A stretch of 32,146 nucleotides of DNA from Mesostigma viride (GCA_009746045.1 RPFO01000276.1:4398207-4430352), one strand, 5' to 3'; shown: positions 1-9,533, counted from the stretch's first letter. The notes: generated by a model not told the origin, from the letters alone. Numbers and translations are program-made.

Positions 1-418
1 ATTCTAGCTAGCCCCCATCTTTTCGGCCCCTATAGGGGAGATTCCAGGGGCCGAATTTTTATGCAGCCGCCAGCCCTAGATTTCGGGCCCCCATATTGTA
101 CAGCAGGCGCGGCATGCCGCATCATGCCACGTGGCGTCCCATCTTGCCATGCCCCGGATGCCAGCTATGTACGGGCCTACGGATGCCTACACAAAAAACT
201 GTGTCGGCATCCGTCCTCACGCCGCGCCGCGCCGCTCTACTGTCATGCAGTCTGCACATGTCTTGCCCAGTTCAGTGCAGTTCAGTTCAGTTTAGTTGGA
301 ATCCCACGCCGGTCTCCAACAGAGATAGTGTAGCGACGTAAGTAGATCGGATGGTACTAGGGTACTGTGATATGTCTTGCCCAGAAATTGCCTGTCGCCG
401 ATTAACTACTGGCTATAT
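1..418. other. Gene-free flank left of the palindrome
   Basis: No open frame here resembles a protein. It holds one CCACGTGG box (127-134) in a context resembling the 974-1050 array, and a short run of TTCAG units near 270-292 that recurs near 1514-1532. I see no RNA gene. Confidence 0.5.
385..400 (+). repeat. 16-bp direct repeat flanking the palindrome (left copy)
   Basis: AAATTGCCTGTCGCCG occurs here and again at 944-959 in the same orientation, 559 bp apart, bracketing the large palindrome. It may be a duplicated target or a repeat used in recombination. It does not touch the palindrome ends (18 and 25 bp lie between), so it is not a simple target-site duplication. Confidence 0.7.
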
Positions 419-421
419 TCA

Positions 422-622
422 GGCGGAGCCAATTTTCGGAAGAACCGTCAGGTTCGCCAGAATTGGCGAAGCTTATAAGGCCGTACACGTGAGAAAACAT
501 AGGAATAGGGGATGAAAATCCGTCAATCCATCCATACATACATCCATCCATACATACATCCACCGAATTTGTCCCGAATTTGCAAGCATAAGGGTGAGGT
601 TCTTCCGAAAATTGGCTCCGCC
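422..622 (+). mobile_element. MITE-like element, left copy
   Basis: This 201-bp unit starts with GGCGGAGCCAATTTTCGG (part of a 25-bp terminal repeat) and ends with its exact reverse complement. It has no coding capacity. A smaller 7-bp stem, TTCGCCA/TGGCGAA, lies just inside the left end. The size and structure fit a non-autonomous DNA transposon; the superfamily is unknown and no clear target duplication flanks it. Confidence 0.6.
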
Positions 623-714
623 GTAGAGTTTCAACGGGCAAGTTGCAAACACGCACGTTACTTGATTGGAATCAAGTAACGTGCGTGTTTGCAACTTGCC
701 CGTTGAAACTCTAC

Positions 715-915
715 GGCGGAGCCAATTTTCGGAAGAACCTCACCCTTATGCTTGCAAATTCGGGACAAATTCGGTGGATGTATGTATGGATGGATGTATG
801 TATGGATGGATTGACGGATTTTCATCCCCTATTCCTATGTTTTCTCACGTGTACGGCCTTATAAGCTTCGCCAATTCTGGCGAACCTGACGGTTCTTCCG
901 AAAATTGGCTCCGCC
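715..915 (-). mobile_element. MITE-like element, right copy (inverted)
   Basis: This is the exact inverted partner of the unit at 422-622, with the same 25-bp terminal repeats at 715-739 and 891-915. The 92 bp between the two copies (623-714) are themselves palindromic and belong to the larger foldback rather than to the MITE unit. Confidence 0.6.
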
Positions 916-973
916 TGATAAACGTACACCTATTTACCTGGAAAAATTGCCTGTCGCCGGAGAGGCATGCCAG

Positions 974-1050
974 CATCAAGCCACGTGGCGCCTCATCAAG
1001 CCACGTGGCGCCCCATCTTGCCACGTGGTGCCGCAGCTCGGCCACGTAGC
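974..1050 (+). repeat. 20-bp tandem array of CCACGTGG boxes
   Basis: CCACGTGG occurs at 981, 1001 and 1021, exactly 20 bp apart, with a fourth degenerate unit (GCCACGTAGC) at 1041. The CACGTG core is the G-box/E-box recognised by bZIP and bHLH factors in plants and other eukaryotes. Further single boxes lie at 127-134 and 2081-2088. The array could be regulatory or merely a short tandem repeat; it is about 1.5 kb upstream of murA. Confidence 0.55.
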
Positions 1051-1320
1051 GCTGCGCTATTGGGGGCCAGTAATACGGGGCCACCGCCGCCGACCCTCGT
1101 ATTACTCGCCAGCCCCTATTTCAATTCAGGGGCCGGCGCTTACCGCAGCAGTCAGGCCCTGGGACGGGCCCCTAGTATCCAGGAAATTTAGCCTGGAGAT
1201 GTCACCCCTCCTAGTAGAACCAGGGTAGAACTGAAGAAAGTCGTCTCAGCTCAGTCCGCTGGCCGCTCGGCGGGCTTCTCGCTGCGGGGCGGGTCAAAAT
1301 TAGACCCCTTCTGAAAAAAC

Positions 1321-1369
1321 CTACCCCGACTAAACTACCCCGACTTAGGTCGGGGTTTTTGTCGGGGTA
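1321..1369. repeat. Nested GTCGGGGT inverted repeats
   Basis: ACCCCGAC (1337-1344) and GTCGGGGT (1349-1356) form an 8-bp stem with a TTAG loop. An outer TACCCCGAC/GTCGGGGTA pair (1322-1330 and 1361-1369) brackets it. The same octamer recurs around 1601-1730 and near 2492. Confidence 0.65.
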
Positions 1370-1600
1370 CACCGGTCGAAACGGCACGTTTCGCCCCTTC
1401 TGAAAACACGGACACGGGTCGGACGGCAGCAGGTAGCATATGCACTCTGAGACCGCGTAAGTGGCCTCTGACGCCACTGGACGTATATATTTGACCAATG
1501 ACTAGAGTATTTTTCAGTTCAGTTCAGTTCAGACCAGCAGAGTTGGTGCGCAAATCGGTACAGACGCCAGCAGGTCCCGAGGCGCACCCCGACGAAATTA

Positions 1601-1678
1601 GTCGGACCCCGACTAATCTACCCCAACTATTTTCCGACTAACGCGAAAATAGTCGGGGTAGATTAGTCGTGGTCCGAC
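1601..1678. repeat. 33-bp inverted repeat with GTCGGGGTA core
   Basis: Bases 1601-1633 pair with 1646-1678 with two mismatches and a 12-nt loop. More direct copies of the core follow to about 1731 (near 1702 and 1719). The arrangement looks like the end of a foldback or MITE-like element; there is no coding capacity. Confidence 0.65.
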
Positions 1679-2577
1679 TAATTTCCCCAGAACGCGCCGC
1701 GCCAGGAATTTAGTCGGGGTAAATAGTCGGGGTCTAATAAGTGGAGGACACAGGAGGACACAAGCAGAAGTTCCAGCAGACAACTGTACAAACTACAATA
1801 TGTAGATTGTAGCGGCCGCCGGCCGGAGGGGGGCCCCTGCGCTGGCAAGCTTTTTCTAGATACGGAGCTGTGCGGCCCATCGTCAGATCTCCAGGTCACC
1901 AGCACATGCAGCTTGCAGCACAGAGCGCCAGATCATGCAGCGCGCGCCAATCGTCATACCAGCTCCCGGTGCGCGTGCAGTGTGTTGACTTTGTTCCCTC
2001 TGCTTACTGTATTTTCGGTGCTCACAGCCGACAGCTTTCGCGGGCAACGGCATTTTAACGGTAGCGATCGCTCGCAGGTACCACGTGGTTGCTAGCGACG
2101 CTTGGCGCTTCCCGCTCTCCGGCGCTCGACGTCCAGCGCGGCGAGAATAACAAGATCTGGAGGACGGAAAGATCCAATTCATGACGGCCGATAAACTTTA
2201 ATGGAGCAGTACAAGTTAGGGCAATGTTTGGCTGACACAAGTGTCCGTATTTTGTGTACGGGGTCCCAATTAGTGATATGACATGGAGTCATGGACGCGG
2301 TAGCCCGGGTGCCGGGGGTTTGAACCGGACCCGTCTTTGGGGGCCCCAAACTTTATGGACCGTTGGCGCTACTGGCAGGCAACTGCACCGGACCGGTCAC
2401 CGGAAGGTACAAGGTGCCTAGGGCCGTTGAAGCGACCAACGACTCGTGCATCTCTCTCGCTCATCGCCATCGCACGAGGCACGATCATTTAGTCGGGGTA
2501 TCAGTCGCTTGTCTTCTCCCGCACTCTCCCCACCGCTCCCTCCCGTCTCGACAACCGCGTAGGTCTATACCCACGCA
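1679..2577. other. Gene-free region upstream of murA, including its presumed promoter and 5' UTR
   Basis: No protein-like frame is present. It holds further GTCGGGGTA copies (to about 1731 and at 2492), one CCACGTGG box (2081-2088), and pyrimidine-rich sequence from about 2515 to 2550 just before the murA start. An in-frame TAG at 2560-2562 limits how far the murA reading frame could extend upstream. Confidence 0.5.
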
Positions 2578-4843
2578 ATGTCGGTCGGTTTCAGTGCTTC
2601 CAAGCTTGCCGCATGCTCGCTGGGTTCATGGCAGCCTGCAGTGGTCAATGCGGCGCCACAGCCACTTCAAGCGGGTACAGCCTCTAAAAGGATTGCCCCT
2701 AACGGCAATGGCCACGCAACGTGCGCAGCCTTAAGTACCACTACTGCGTCTTCTCGTGACTTATCGAGCCTTCGGCAGCGTTCCGCCAGCGTGGGCGCGC
2801 GCCCGGTCGATGTCACACCTGGTGCCTTCACTTGCAGGCAACCTGATAACTTTTCTGGAGATGCGAACCCGAAACCCGCACGCGAAGCGCGTTCCTTGAC
2901 GGTCCGGACCCGGGCTGTCAAAGTTGAACCCAGCGAATTGCAGGGTTCTCGAGGTGATGAAGACCCTAGTTCGCCTTTGTCGCCCTCATGGGAACAAGCG
3001 GCTACTGCTCCCGAGTGCATGGAGGTGGCTGGGAGGGCTCGGTTGCAAGGCCATGTACATATCAGCGGTGCCAAGAATTCCGCTCTTGCACTTATGGCGG
3101 GAGCGCTACTCTGCTCCGAAGCTGTCGTGCTGCATAACGTGCCCAACTTGAAAGATTGCCACCGTATGGGTAGAGCGCTGCAATCCGTGGGCGCGAAGTT
3201 CCAGTTTGGTGCGGACGGCACGCCCGACTCGCTGTTGATAGATTCATCGAACCTGACATCAGCAGAGCCTAGGGCGGACGCCGTGCGCAAACTACGAGCC
3301 AGCTTCTTCGTTATTGGGTCTTTGCTCGCGCGCATGGGAGAGGCCGTGGTGCCCCTACCTGGCGGCTGCAACATTGGGGCCAGGCCCATTGACTTGCATA
3401 TCCGAGGGCTACAAGCTCTGGGAGCTGAGGTGTCCATCTCGTAAGTGCCCCCTGTCTTCCCTCACCCCCCCTCATGCATTGTTTCCATGTTCCTTTGGCG
3501 TTTTTCCCAGGTCACACTCGTTAACTGCATGCAAAATTCTTTTGCGGTGAACCAACCATTTCAGTATGGTCGCCATAGCTGCCCAGGCTTGTTGTTATGC
3601 CCCTGCGCTGCCTGATGTCGTACTTGCTGGCTCCACCGCCTGATTGCTGACCGCCCAACCGGCTCCTTTCCCCTTCCTCTGTCTCTGTTGTTGTTTCCGC
3701 CCCCCCCTGCCCGGCCCCACAGGCAAGGCAAAGTCCATGCAAAGGCTAGCAAGCTTGTGGGTGCGCGCATCTACATGGACTACCCTAGCGTGGGCGCGAC
3801 CGAGACGCTCATGATGGCGGCGTGTCTGGCTGAGGGGGAGACGACCATCTCCAATGTGGCGCAGGAGCCCGAGGTGGTGGACCTGGCCAACCTGCTCAAC
3901 GCGATGGGCGCGCGCATCACGGGCGCGGGCACCAACTGCATCTCCATCACGGGCGTCAAGCGGCTTCACGGGTGCCATTACGACATCATCCCTGACCGGA
4001 TCGAGGCCGGAACGTTCCTCGTGGCGGGCGCCATCACAAACTCCACGCTCACGCTCGCGCCAGTCATCCCGCGTCATCTCACCGCCGTCATCGCCAAGCT
4101 GCACGCGGTTGGCTGCAAGCTGGTGCTCGAGAAGCCCGACCAGCTGAGGGTATGCAATGCTCCGCTACGATGTGCTAGCTGTGCGCGTGAAGTTGAGTTG
4201 GGGATGATGCGGCACTGCGGGCGCCATTGGCCTTTTTTGTGTTGCCTGTGGTTCGCCCAACACTGCCCACTTGATGTCTTGTAGCAAGCACACCATAGAA
4301 CGTCTCTCCTGCTACGCATATCTTCCCGCCTTTCTCCACCACCTGCTGACGATCCGGCCCTATCCCATATGCTAAACGTCCACTCCGTCCCTCTGTGTTG
4401 CCCACCAGATCATCCCCGCGCGACGGCTGATGCCCGTTGACATCACCACGCTGCCCTACCCGGGCTTCCCGACTGACATGCAGTCGCAGTTCATGTCGCT
4501 GCTGCTGCACGCGGACGGTGTCTCCACCGTGCGCGAGACGGTGTTTGAGTCGCGCCTGCGCCACGCCGAGGAGCTGCAGCGGCTGGGGGGGAACCTCAAG
4601 CTCAACGGCAACTGTGTGACCATCACGGGCCAGCCAGGTGGGGGCAGCCTCTGGGGCGGCCCCGTCATGGCCACAGACCTGCGCGCGGGCGCCGCGCTCA
4701 TTCTGGCGGGCCTGTCGGCGGAGGGCGTGACCACGGTGGAAGGCATGCACCACGTGGACCGTGGGTACGAGAACATTGACAAGAAGCTGCGCGCGATCGG
4801 TGCCGACGTGCGCCGCGTGCCCAGTGCGCGCCTGGTTGACTAG
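2578..4843 (+). CDS. murA: UDP-N-acetylglucosamine 1-carboxyvinyltransferase (MurA), nuclear gene, plastid-targeted
   Basis: MurA transfers enolpyruvate from PEP to UDP-GlcNAc, the first committed step of peptidoglycan synthesis. I read three exons, 2578-3440, 3723-4149 and 4409-4843, joining in frame to 574 residues. The first ~145 residues have no bacterial counterpart and are rich in Ser, Ala, Thr and Arg with few acids at the start, as in a chloroplast transit peptide. The catalytic domain begins near 150. SGAKN holds Lys166 and Asn167 (E. coli K22, N23); [10 protein letters not shown] holds Cys264, the general acid and fosfomycin target (C115); FPTDMQ holds Asp453 (D305); HVDRGYE holds Arg548 (R397). 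The start is the first ATG after an in-frame TAG at 2560. All active-site residues survive, so it is likely functional. Distinction from EPSP synthase rests on the [10 protein letters not shown] loop. Confidence 0.93.
3441..3722 (+). other. murA intron 1
   Basis: The donor is TC|GTAAGT and the acceptor CCCCACAG|GC. The intron splits a Ser codon (phase 2) and is 282 nt with a long pyrimidine-rich stretch before the acceptor. Removing it restores the MurA alignment across the join between the substrate loop and the following strand. Confidence 0.88.
4150..4408 (+). other. murA intron 2
   Basis: The donor is AGG|GTATGC and the acceptor CCACCAG|ATC, phase 0, 259 nt. The frame of exon 2 would otherwise read to a stop at 4284, inside the intron. 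Joining at these sites continues the MurA similarity directly. Confidence 0.85.
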
Positions 4844-5844
4844 AGGGGTGCCGCATTGGGTACCCACACTTGGGTGCTTTCGCCTGTACCGTGTTCTTGT
4901 AGTTTACCATTTCGACTCAGCAACGTGGGCGATGGGCACAATGAATGTCGTGATGATGTCATGAGGTGATTTGCCCATTGTGCTGATGGACCTTTTATTG
5001 GCGCTGCTGCATGTTGTTGGAGTGGGAGGCAAGAAGAGTTCATTGAATGTAGGACAAGCCACCGCTGAGATAAAGGGGGGGTGCAGCAGGCCTAGCTCCC
5101 CTGCACCTGTTTTTTTCGTGCGCATCATGGGCACCCTTCTCTGCTGGATATGTGACGGTGAAAGGGATGGCAAAACTGGCTTATAATATATGGTGGATGA
5201 TACACCGAACTACTACAAAGGTGGGCACTTATAGTTGCCATCCAGCCGTAGTTGGCTTGCACTCAAGGTGCACTGAAGGAATGGGAAACCACCATTTTTT
5301 ACGGCATGTTTAGGAGGCTTTTTATGTTGATAGCATGATCAGATTACAGTACCGATAATAGCACCAGTCATTTCAACAGGGTCAGATGGTGATATAAGTT
5401 GCCTCGTTTACATGCTGACTGCATAGAATTGTGGTTTTGCAGGCGGGTTACCTCATGATGGCTGCAGGAAAGTCAGGCTTGAATATGGAAGTGTGGAATT
5501 GTGGCTTGAAGCCGTTTCTTAAATTGTAAAGTAGTCCAGTGTGTAGGGCACATGGTGGCGTTGTATCCACCGCAGTGGTTTGACTGTATTTATTCTTTTC
5601 CTTATGAAGTGATTGTATATTTTACGAGCGAAGTTTCCTGAACTGTGAACTGTGAATTACAATTCAAACAAGTGTACACCCCTTGCTTGCATTAGGTTGA
5701 AGAAGCTAGGCAGTCTGACCGATCCAGGGCTGCGACTGAACATGAATCCAGGGCTGACAATCTTCATTAAAGATCAGCACAGTCACACAGGTGCATACTA
5801 CCCCCCTCCTTGAGTACCACTGAATGCTACTTTGCAGCCGTTAA
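4844..5844. other. murA 3' UTR and gene-free spacer
   Basis: No coding similarity is seen. The murA stop is at 4841-4843. A TGTAA, the polyadenylation signal usual in green algae, appears near 5527, but that is far downstream and I do not assign it. The stretch ends at the poly(A)-like run that abuts the retrotransposon tail. Confidence 0.5.
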
Positions 5845-5867
5845 AAAAAAAAAAAAATTAAATTATA

Positions 5868-5892
5868 ACATGTCTCCGTTGGGAGATCATGT
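5868..5892 (-). other. 3' UTR stem-loop of the retrotransposon (copy 1)
   Basis: In the sense (-) strand, ACATG, a bulged A, TCTCC, loop CAAC, GGAGA and CATGT form a 10-bp stem. The stem recurs at 10687-10711 and 15299-15323 with paired changes. It lies immediately before the A/T-rich tail, where reverse transcriptases of some LINEs recognise their own RNA. Confidence 0.7.
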
Positions 5893-5989
5893 AGCACATA
5901 TTCCAGGTTGGATGGGTGGTGTGGAGGAAGCCGCGTAATCGAACTAACCTAACTCTAAGCTATATCTAGTCTAGAAAAGCCTATCTACG

Positions 5990-7687
5990 CTACTCATCAA
6001 AACGGCTCCTCCGTTTGGGGGGAGGCGGCTTGCCCACAGGGGCTGGCGTGTGCGCCTTGACAATCTTCTTCCACCGCGTCTTGTCCTGCATGGCAGTCCA
6101 AAGACGGGAGAGAGAGTGGATGCGGTACTCAAACTGGGCTGGGACCACTAGGTCGTCCAGCAACATCTGGGTATAGGTCATGGCATGTTTCCCTACCTTT
6201 TTAGGAATGTTCTTGGGGCCAGGCCAGGTCAAAATGTGCCGCCCCGGTTGGCCGAGCCGCTGGGGACCGGCCAGACCAAGGGCGGTGTCGACCTGGCTGG
6301 TGCGAGCAAGATGTCCTACAAATGCTATCCTACGTTGTCTAATCTCGTCCGAAATACGCGGCATACCGTGATACAAAGACTCTAAGGACCTACGCTGAGA
6401 AAACCCGACATTCAGGACCTGTCGGAGCATCCGGGTTACCGTGCCGTCTAGCTTGGCTGCCAGTGTTGCCGTGAGTGTCCACGCCTCGGCGCCATACGTG
6501 AGCACCGTGAGGACGAGGACCTTGAAGAGCATGCGCTTGCGGTGCTCGTCCAGGCCCTTGGAGCGCCAGTAGGTGTTGAGCGAACGGAGCTTGGCCCAGG
6601 AAAGGCCGATGCGGGTGTCCACATCGTCGGCAGTGTCCGGAAGCCAACTCCCCAACAGCTTGAAGCGGTCGCGGAGTGGGACCTCCGTCCCGTCGAGCAG
6701 GCGCGGCAGCGGTGGGCGACTGGAGGCCCCAATCACCATCGCCTCAGTTTTGACACTAATCTCCAACCCCACCGCCCTCGCCTCCAGGCCCAGACAGTCC
6801 AGCCAGGTCTGAATGTGCTCGGGGCGCGCGATGAGGGTGGTGTCGTCCGCATAAATCAGGTCAGCCAGGCGGTAACCCGTGCTAACCCCGCCGTGCCCAC
6901 GCTCGTTAAGGATGTCCAAGCCTGGCTCGAACCCCTTAAGAGCAGTAAAGCGCGCACGTGCCTGGCGCATGACGTGGTCCACGACAATAATGAACAGGTA
7001 TGGAGACAGGACACAACCTTGCCACACCCCGTGGTGAAGGGGGAATGGTGGGGTGGTGCCTTCCGCAGTCCGCACTACTGCCTGTGAGCCCTCATACAGT
7101 CGGCGAATGGCAGCAATAAACGCTGGTGGCACGCGGTCCAGAGCTAGGATGGCCCAAAGAGCCTCCCAGAGGACCGTGTCAAAGGCCTTGATATAGTCAA
7201 CAAAAATGAGGACCAGCGGCAAACTGTCAGGGGGAAGGCGACGCACCTCCTCCATCAACCGGCGCGCGACAAACACAGCCATGACAGTGTTACGACCACT
7301 ACGGAAACCCATCTGAGACTCACCCAGGTGTGGGTCCAGCGCGGCGCGGAGCCTGTGCAGCATCATGCGCATGAAGACCTTCAGCGCGGCGCTCTGGAGG
7401 CAGACACCCCGGTAGTTACCGGGGTCAGCAGCAGAGCCCTTCTTGTACAGCATGACGCGGATGGCCGTCTGCCACTCAGCAGGCGGAGGCTCGTCAGAGA
7501 GCAGGACACGGTTGCAGAACGCCAGCAGAAGATCCCTAACCGCCAGATCAGGGGTCTTCAGCAGCTCAGCAGAAAGGTGGTCGGCACCGACCGCCGCATC
7601 GTACCGCAGGCGAGCAAGGGCGCCGTCCAATTCCTCCAAAGTGAAGGGGTGGACGACGTCGTTGGTGGCAAGGCAGCCCTCCTTCAA
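5990..7687 (-). CDS. Non-LTR retrotransposon ORF2, C-terminal part: reverse transcriptase
   Basis: This open frame of 565 codons encodes the polymerase part of ORF2. Visible motifs are NYRG (91-94), QMGFRSGR (125-132), motif A FVDYIKAFD (162-170) with a catalytic Asp, motif B GVWQGCVLSPYLF (220-232), and motif C YADD (279-282). The C-terminal region resembles the Trp- and Arg-rich segment after the thumb of L1/RTE proteins (WTLT, RRIAFVGHLAR). It has no start of its own: the frame opens with a TTG codon and continues the endonuclease frame after a one-base shift at or near the nine-G run at 7785-7793. The stop is at 5990-5992. It would copy element RNA at the nicked target. Confidence 0.88.
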   Translation of the reverse strand: MKEGCLATNDVVHPFTLEELDGALARLRYDAAVGADHLSAELLKTPDLAVRDLLLAFCNRVLLSDEPPPAEWQTAIRVMLYKKGSAADPGNYRGVCLQSAALKVFMRMMLHRLRAALDPHLGESQMGFRSGRNTVMAVFVARRLMEEVRRLPPDSLPLVLIFVDYIKAFDTVLWEALWAILALDRVPPAFIAAIRRLYEGSQAVVRTAEGTTPPFPLHHGVWQGCVLSPYLFIIVVDHVMRQARARFTALKGFEPGLDILNERGHGGVSTGYRLADLIYADDTTLIARPEHIQTWLDCLGLEARAVGLEISVKTEAMVIGASSRPPLPRLLDGTEVPLRDRFKLLGSWLPDTADDVDTRIGLSWAKLRSLNTYWRSKGLDEHRKRMLFKVLVLTVLTYGAEAWTLTATLAAKLDGTVTRMLRQVLNVGFSQRRSLESLYHGMPRISDEIRQRRIAFVGHLARTSQVDTALGLAGPQRLGQPGRHILTWPGPKNIPKKVGKHAMTYTQMLLDDLVVPAQFEYRIHSLSRLWTAMQDKTRWKKIVKAHTPAPVGKPPPPKRRSRFDE

Positions 7688-9459
7688 GGCGGGGACTTGG
7701 TAGTCCGCGGCCGAGGAGGGGGGCGCTGGCGGCGGCGGGGGTCCGGCGACCCCGAGGCGGGCGGCCGTCTCGGGGTGAAGCGGCGGGGGGGGGCGCGAGC
7801 CCCACCGGTCAAGGAAACATTGTGGGCCAACCAGCGGTCAAGGCTTACCGGCGCCGTGCCGTCCCCCGTGTGCTCCACCGGGGTGCGCTGCCGCCGGCCG
7901 CCGAGCCGGTCGAGGTGGTACCACATGTCCTTGCCCTGGTTGCGAGCCTGGCAGGCCTTGGCATCCGCGATGCACTGGGCCGCCTCCGCGTCCTGAGCGT
8001 GCTCGTAGGCCTCCACAAGGGCGGCCTTGAGCAATGGTTTCTGCAGCGGGTCCCGGTTACGCTTGAGGCGGTGCCGGGCGGCCAAGACCTTGGGGTCCTG
8101 GCGGTAGAGCGGGCCGGGGCGGCGGCGGGGCATGACCGGCAGGTGCCGGGCCGCCAGCAACGGGGCACGGGCCGCAAAGCCCGCAAAAATGGCTGCGTTG
8201 GGGGCACCATTGTCCAGCTCGTCGACGTCCGCCCGGGCGTCCAGTGCCGACAGGTACTTCCGTCGGCACCAGTTCCGCTCGTGCTCGGCGTCCGTCCAGT
8301 CCTCAGGATCTCCCTTGACCGGACGTAGAGCAGACCAGTCAGGGCGGACCACTGGGGCGCGGCGCGCGGGGACGTGGAACCGGAGCCGAAGGGTCGCGCG
8401 CACCAACCGGTGGTCAGAGCACACCGTGGGCGTGTCAAACACTCGGGTGTCCAGAACCGAGGTACACCTGGGCTGCCGTACCACCACGTAGTCCAGACAG
8501 GCCTGACGGCCGTTAGGGCCACGAAAAGTGACCAAGTCCTGGGAGGGACGTTGGAAGTGGCAGTTGACAGCAACCATCCCGCTATCCCGCAAAAAGGCAG
8601 AAAACAGGGGGGTGTTGTCATTAGCAGCAGTGTCAGCAGGCGCAAAGCGACTGCCAGCAGTACCCACGGGGAGCGTGGCATTGGCGTCTAGCAGCATAAC
8701 CAAAAAGTGGCGGGCCGGGGTGGCCCCCTCAAGGCTATGCAAGTCCTCGAAGAACTTCTGGCGTTCCAACGCAGGTAGACCACTATGGGGTGCGTAGCCC
8801 ACCCCCACCGTGAGGTGGTGTTTAGACCGCCCCTCGACGGAGGTGAAGTGTGCTACCATAAGGCGTGGCGTTAGAAACTTAAGCGTGCTGAGGCTAGCAA
8901 CTGCCAGCGGCGAACACAAAAGACCAACACCACCTTGGCCAGACGTACCGCTGCCAGCAAAGTAAAACCTCCAGCCACCCGCCAAGCGAGCAGTGCTCAC
9001 CATGCCAAGTGGCACCGTGCGGCGGTGTTCCTGGACGCCTAATATAGATACACGATGCTCAATGCAGAATGCGACTAGCTCCTCTACCCGGCAGCTATGG
9101 TCGTCATCTAGCAGTGTGCGGGTGTTAAAAGTGGCAAGGGCCAAGGATGCCTGCTGGCCCACCAGGGGAGGACGACGATGGATGATGGGGGTGGATGCGG
9201 CGGGGGGTGGGGGTGAAACGGAGGGGGGAAGTGAAGCGGTAGAAATAGTGCTTTTCATCGCATTTATTTTGTCCTGCAAGCGTAGGATGCGAGCCTGCCG
9301 CTTGCTCGGGGTATTCGGGGTTGGGGCTGATTGCACAACGCCGAGGCGTAGGTAATCGAGCAAACGCTGGATTTTACGAATCTGACATTTGACAGATGAG
9401 GTTGTGGCCCGAAATACCGGCACCACCATGGCTTTCACCCGACGGTTAGGTCGAGGCAT
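7684..9459 (-). CDS. Non-LTR retrotransposon ORF2, N-terminal part: APE-like endonuclease
   Basis: This frame of 591 codons begins at ATG 9459, 75 nt after the likely true end of ORF1. After a basic N-terminus and Pro-rich linker, an endonuclease/exonuclease/phosphatase domain spans about 105-360. Catalytic positions are Asn112 (TFNTRTL), Glu144 (QEHR), Asp258 and Asn260 (LLDANA), Asp323 (CLDYVVV) and Asp349-His350 (SDHRLV). The enzyme nicks target DNA to prime reverse transcription. A linker to about 540 follows, then the frame turns into low-complexity Pro/Arg sequence after the G/C run at 7785-7793 and stops. In the alternative frame the linker leads straight into the reverse transcriptase, so the two are one broken ORF2. 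Confidence 0.87.
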   Translation of the reverse strand: MPRPNRRVKAMVVPVFRATTSSVKCQIRKIQRLLDYLRLGVVQSAPTPNTPSKRQARILRLQDKINAMKSTISTASLPPSVSPPPPAASTPIIHRRPPLVGQQASLALATFNTRTLLDDDHSCRVEELVAFCIEHRVSILGVQEHRRTVPLGMVSTARLAGGWRFYFAGSGTSGQGGVGLLCSPLAVASLSTLKFLTPRLMVAHFTSVEGRSKHHLTVGVGYAPHSGLPALERQKFFEDLHSLEGATPARHFLVMLLDANATLPVGTAGSRFAPADTAANDNTPLFSAFLRDSGMVAVNCHFQRPSQDLVTFRGPNGRQACLDYVVVRQPRCTSVLDTRVFDTPTVCSDHRLVRATLRLRFHVPARRAPVVRPDWSALRPVKGDPEDWTDAEHERNWCRRKYLSALDARADVDELDNGAPNAAIFAGFAARAPLLAARHLPVMPRRRPGPLYRQDPKVLAARHRLKRNRDPLQKPLLKAALVEAYEHAQDAEAAQCIADAKACQARNQGKDMWYHLDRLGGRRQRTPVEHTGDGTAPVSLDRWLAHNVSLTGGARAPPRRFTPRRPPASGSPDPRRRQRPPPRPRTTKSPP

Positions 9460-9533
9460 GGTAGTGGAACGGGACTGTTTAGAGGCTGTCTCCGAAGCCT
9501 GTTAGCCGCGAGCCGACGAGGAAGGTTGTCTAC

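Larger units (their letters stand above)
419..918. mobile_element. Near-perfect 500-bp palindrome (foldback element)
   Basis: Bases 419-667 are the reverse complement of 670-918, with only the two central G bases (668-669) unpaired; I found no other mismatch by eye. Each arm contains a MITE-like unit bounded by 25-bp inverted repeats (422-446, 598-622, 715-739, 891-915). Each arm also carries a run of CATC/CATA units. The arms encode no recognisable protein. A transcript would form one long double-stranded hairpin, and the DNA could extrude a cruciform. Such identity between arms implies recent formation or ongoing gene conversion, or an assembly fold-back artefact. Confidence 0.9.

Noticed and set aside
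402-1049. Mirror-image open frames on both strands of the palindrome
   Set aside because: They are the same sequence read from each arm and include translated CATC/CATA microsatellite; no protein family resemblance.
1337-1360. Bacterial-style terminator (GC stem followed by T run)
   Set aside because: The stem belongs to a dispersed GTCGGGGTA repeat family and the locus is eukaryotic.
2281-2345. Possible tRNA T-arm (GGTTTGAACC)
   Set aside because: No acceptor, D or anticodon arm can be laid out around it.
2667-3437. 256-codon frame antisense to murA exon 1
   Set aside because: It is the complement of a codon-biased exon with no similarity of its own; the sense strand carries clear MurA motifs.
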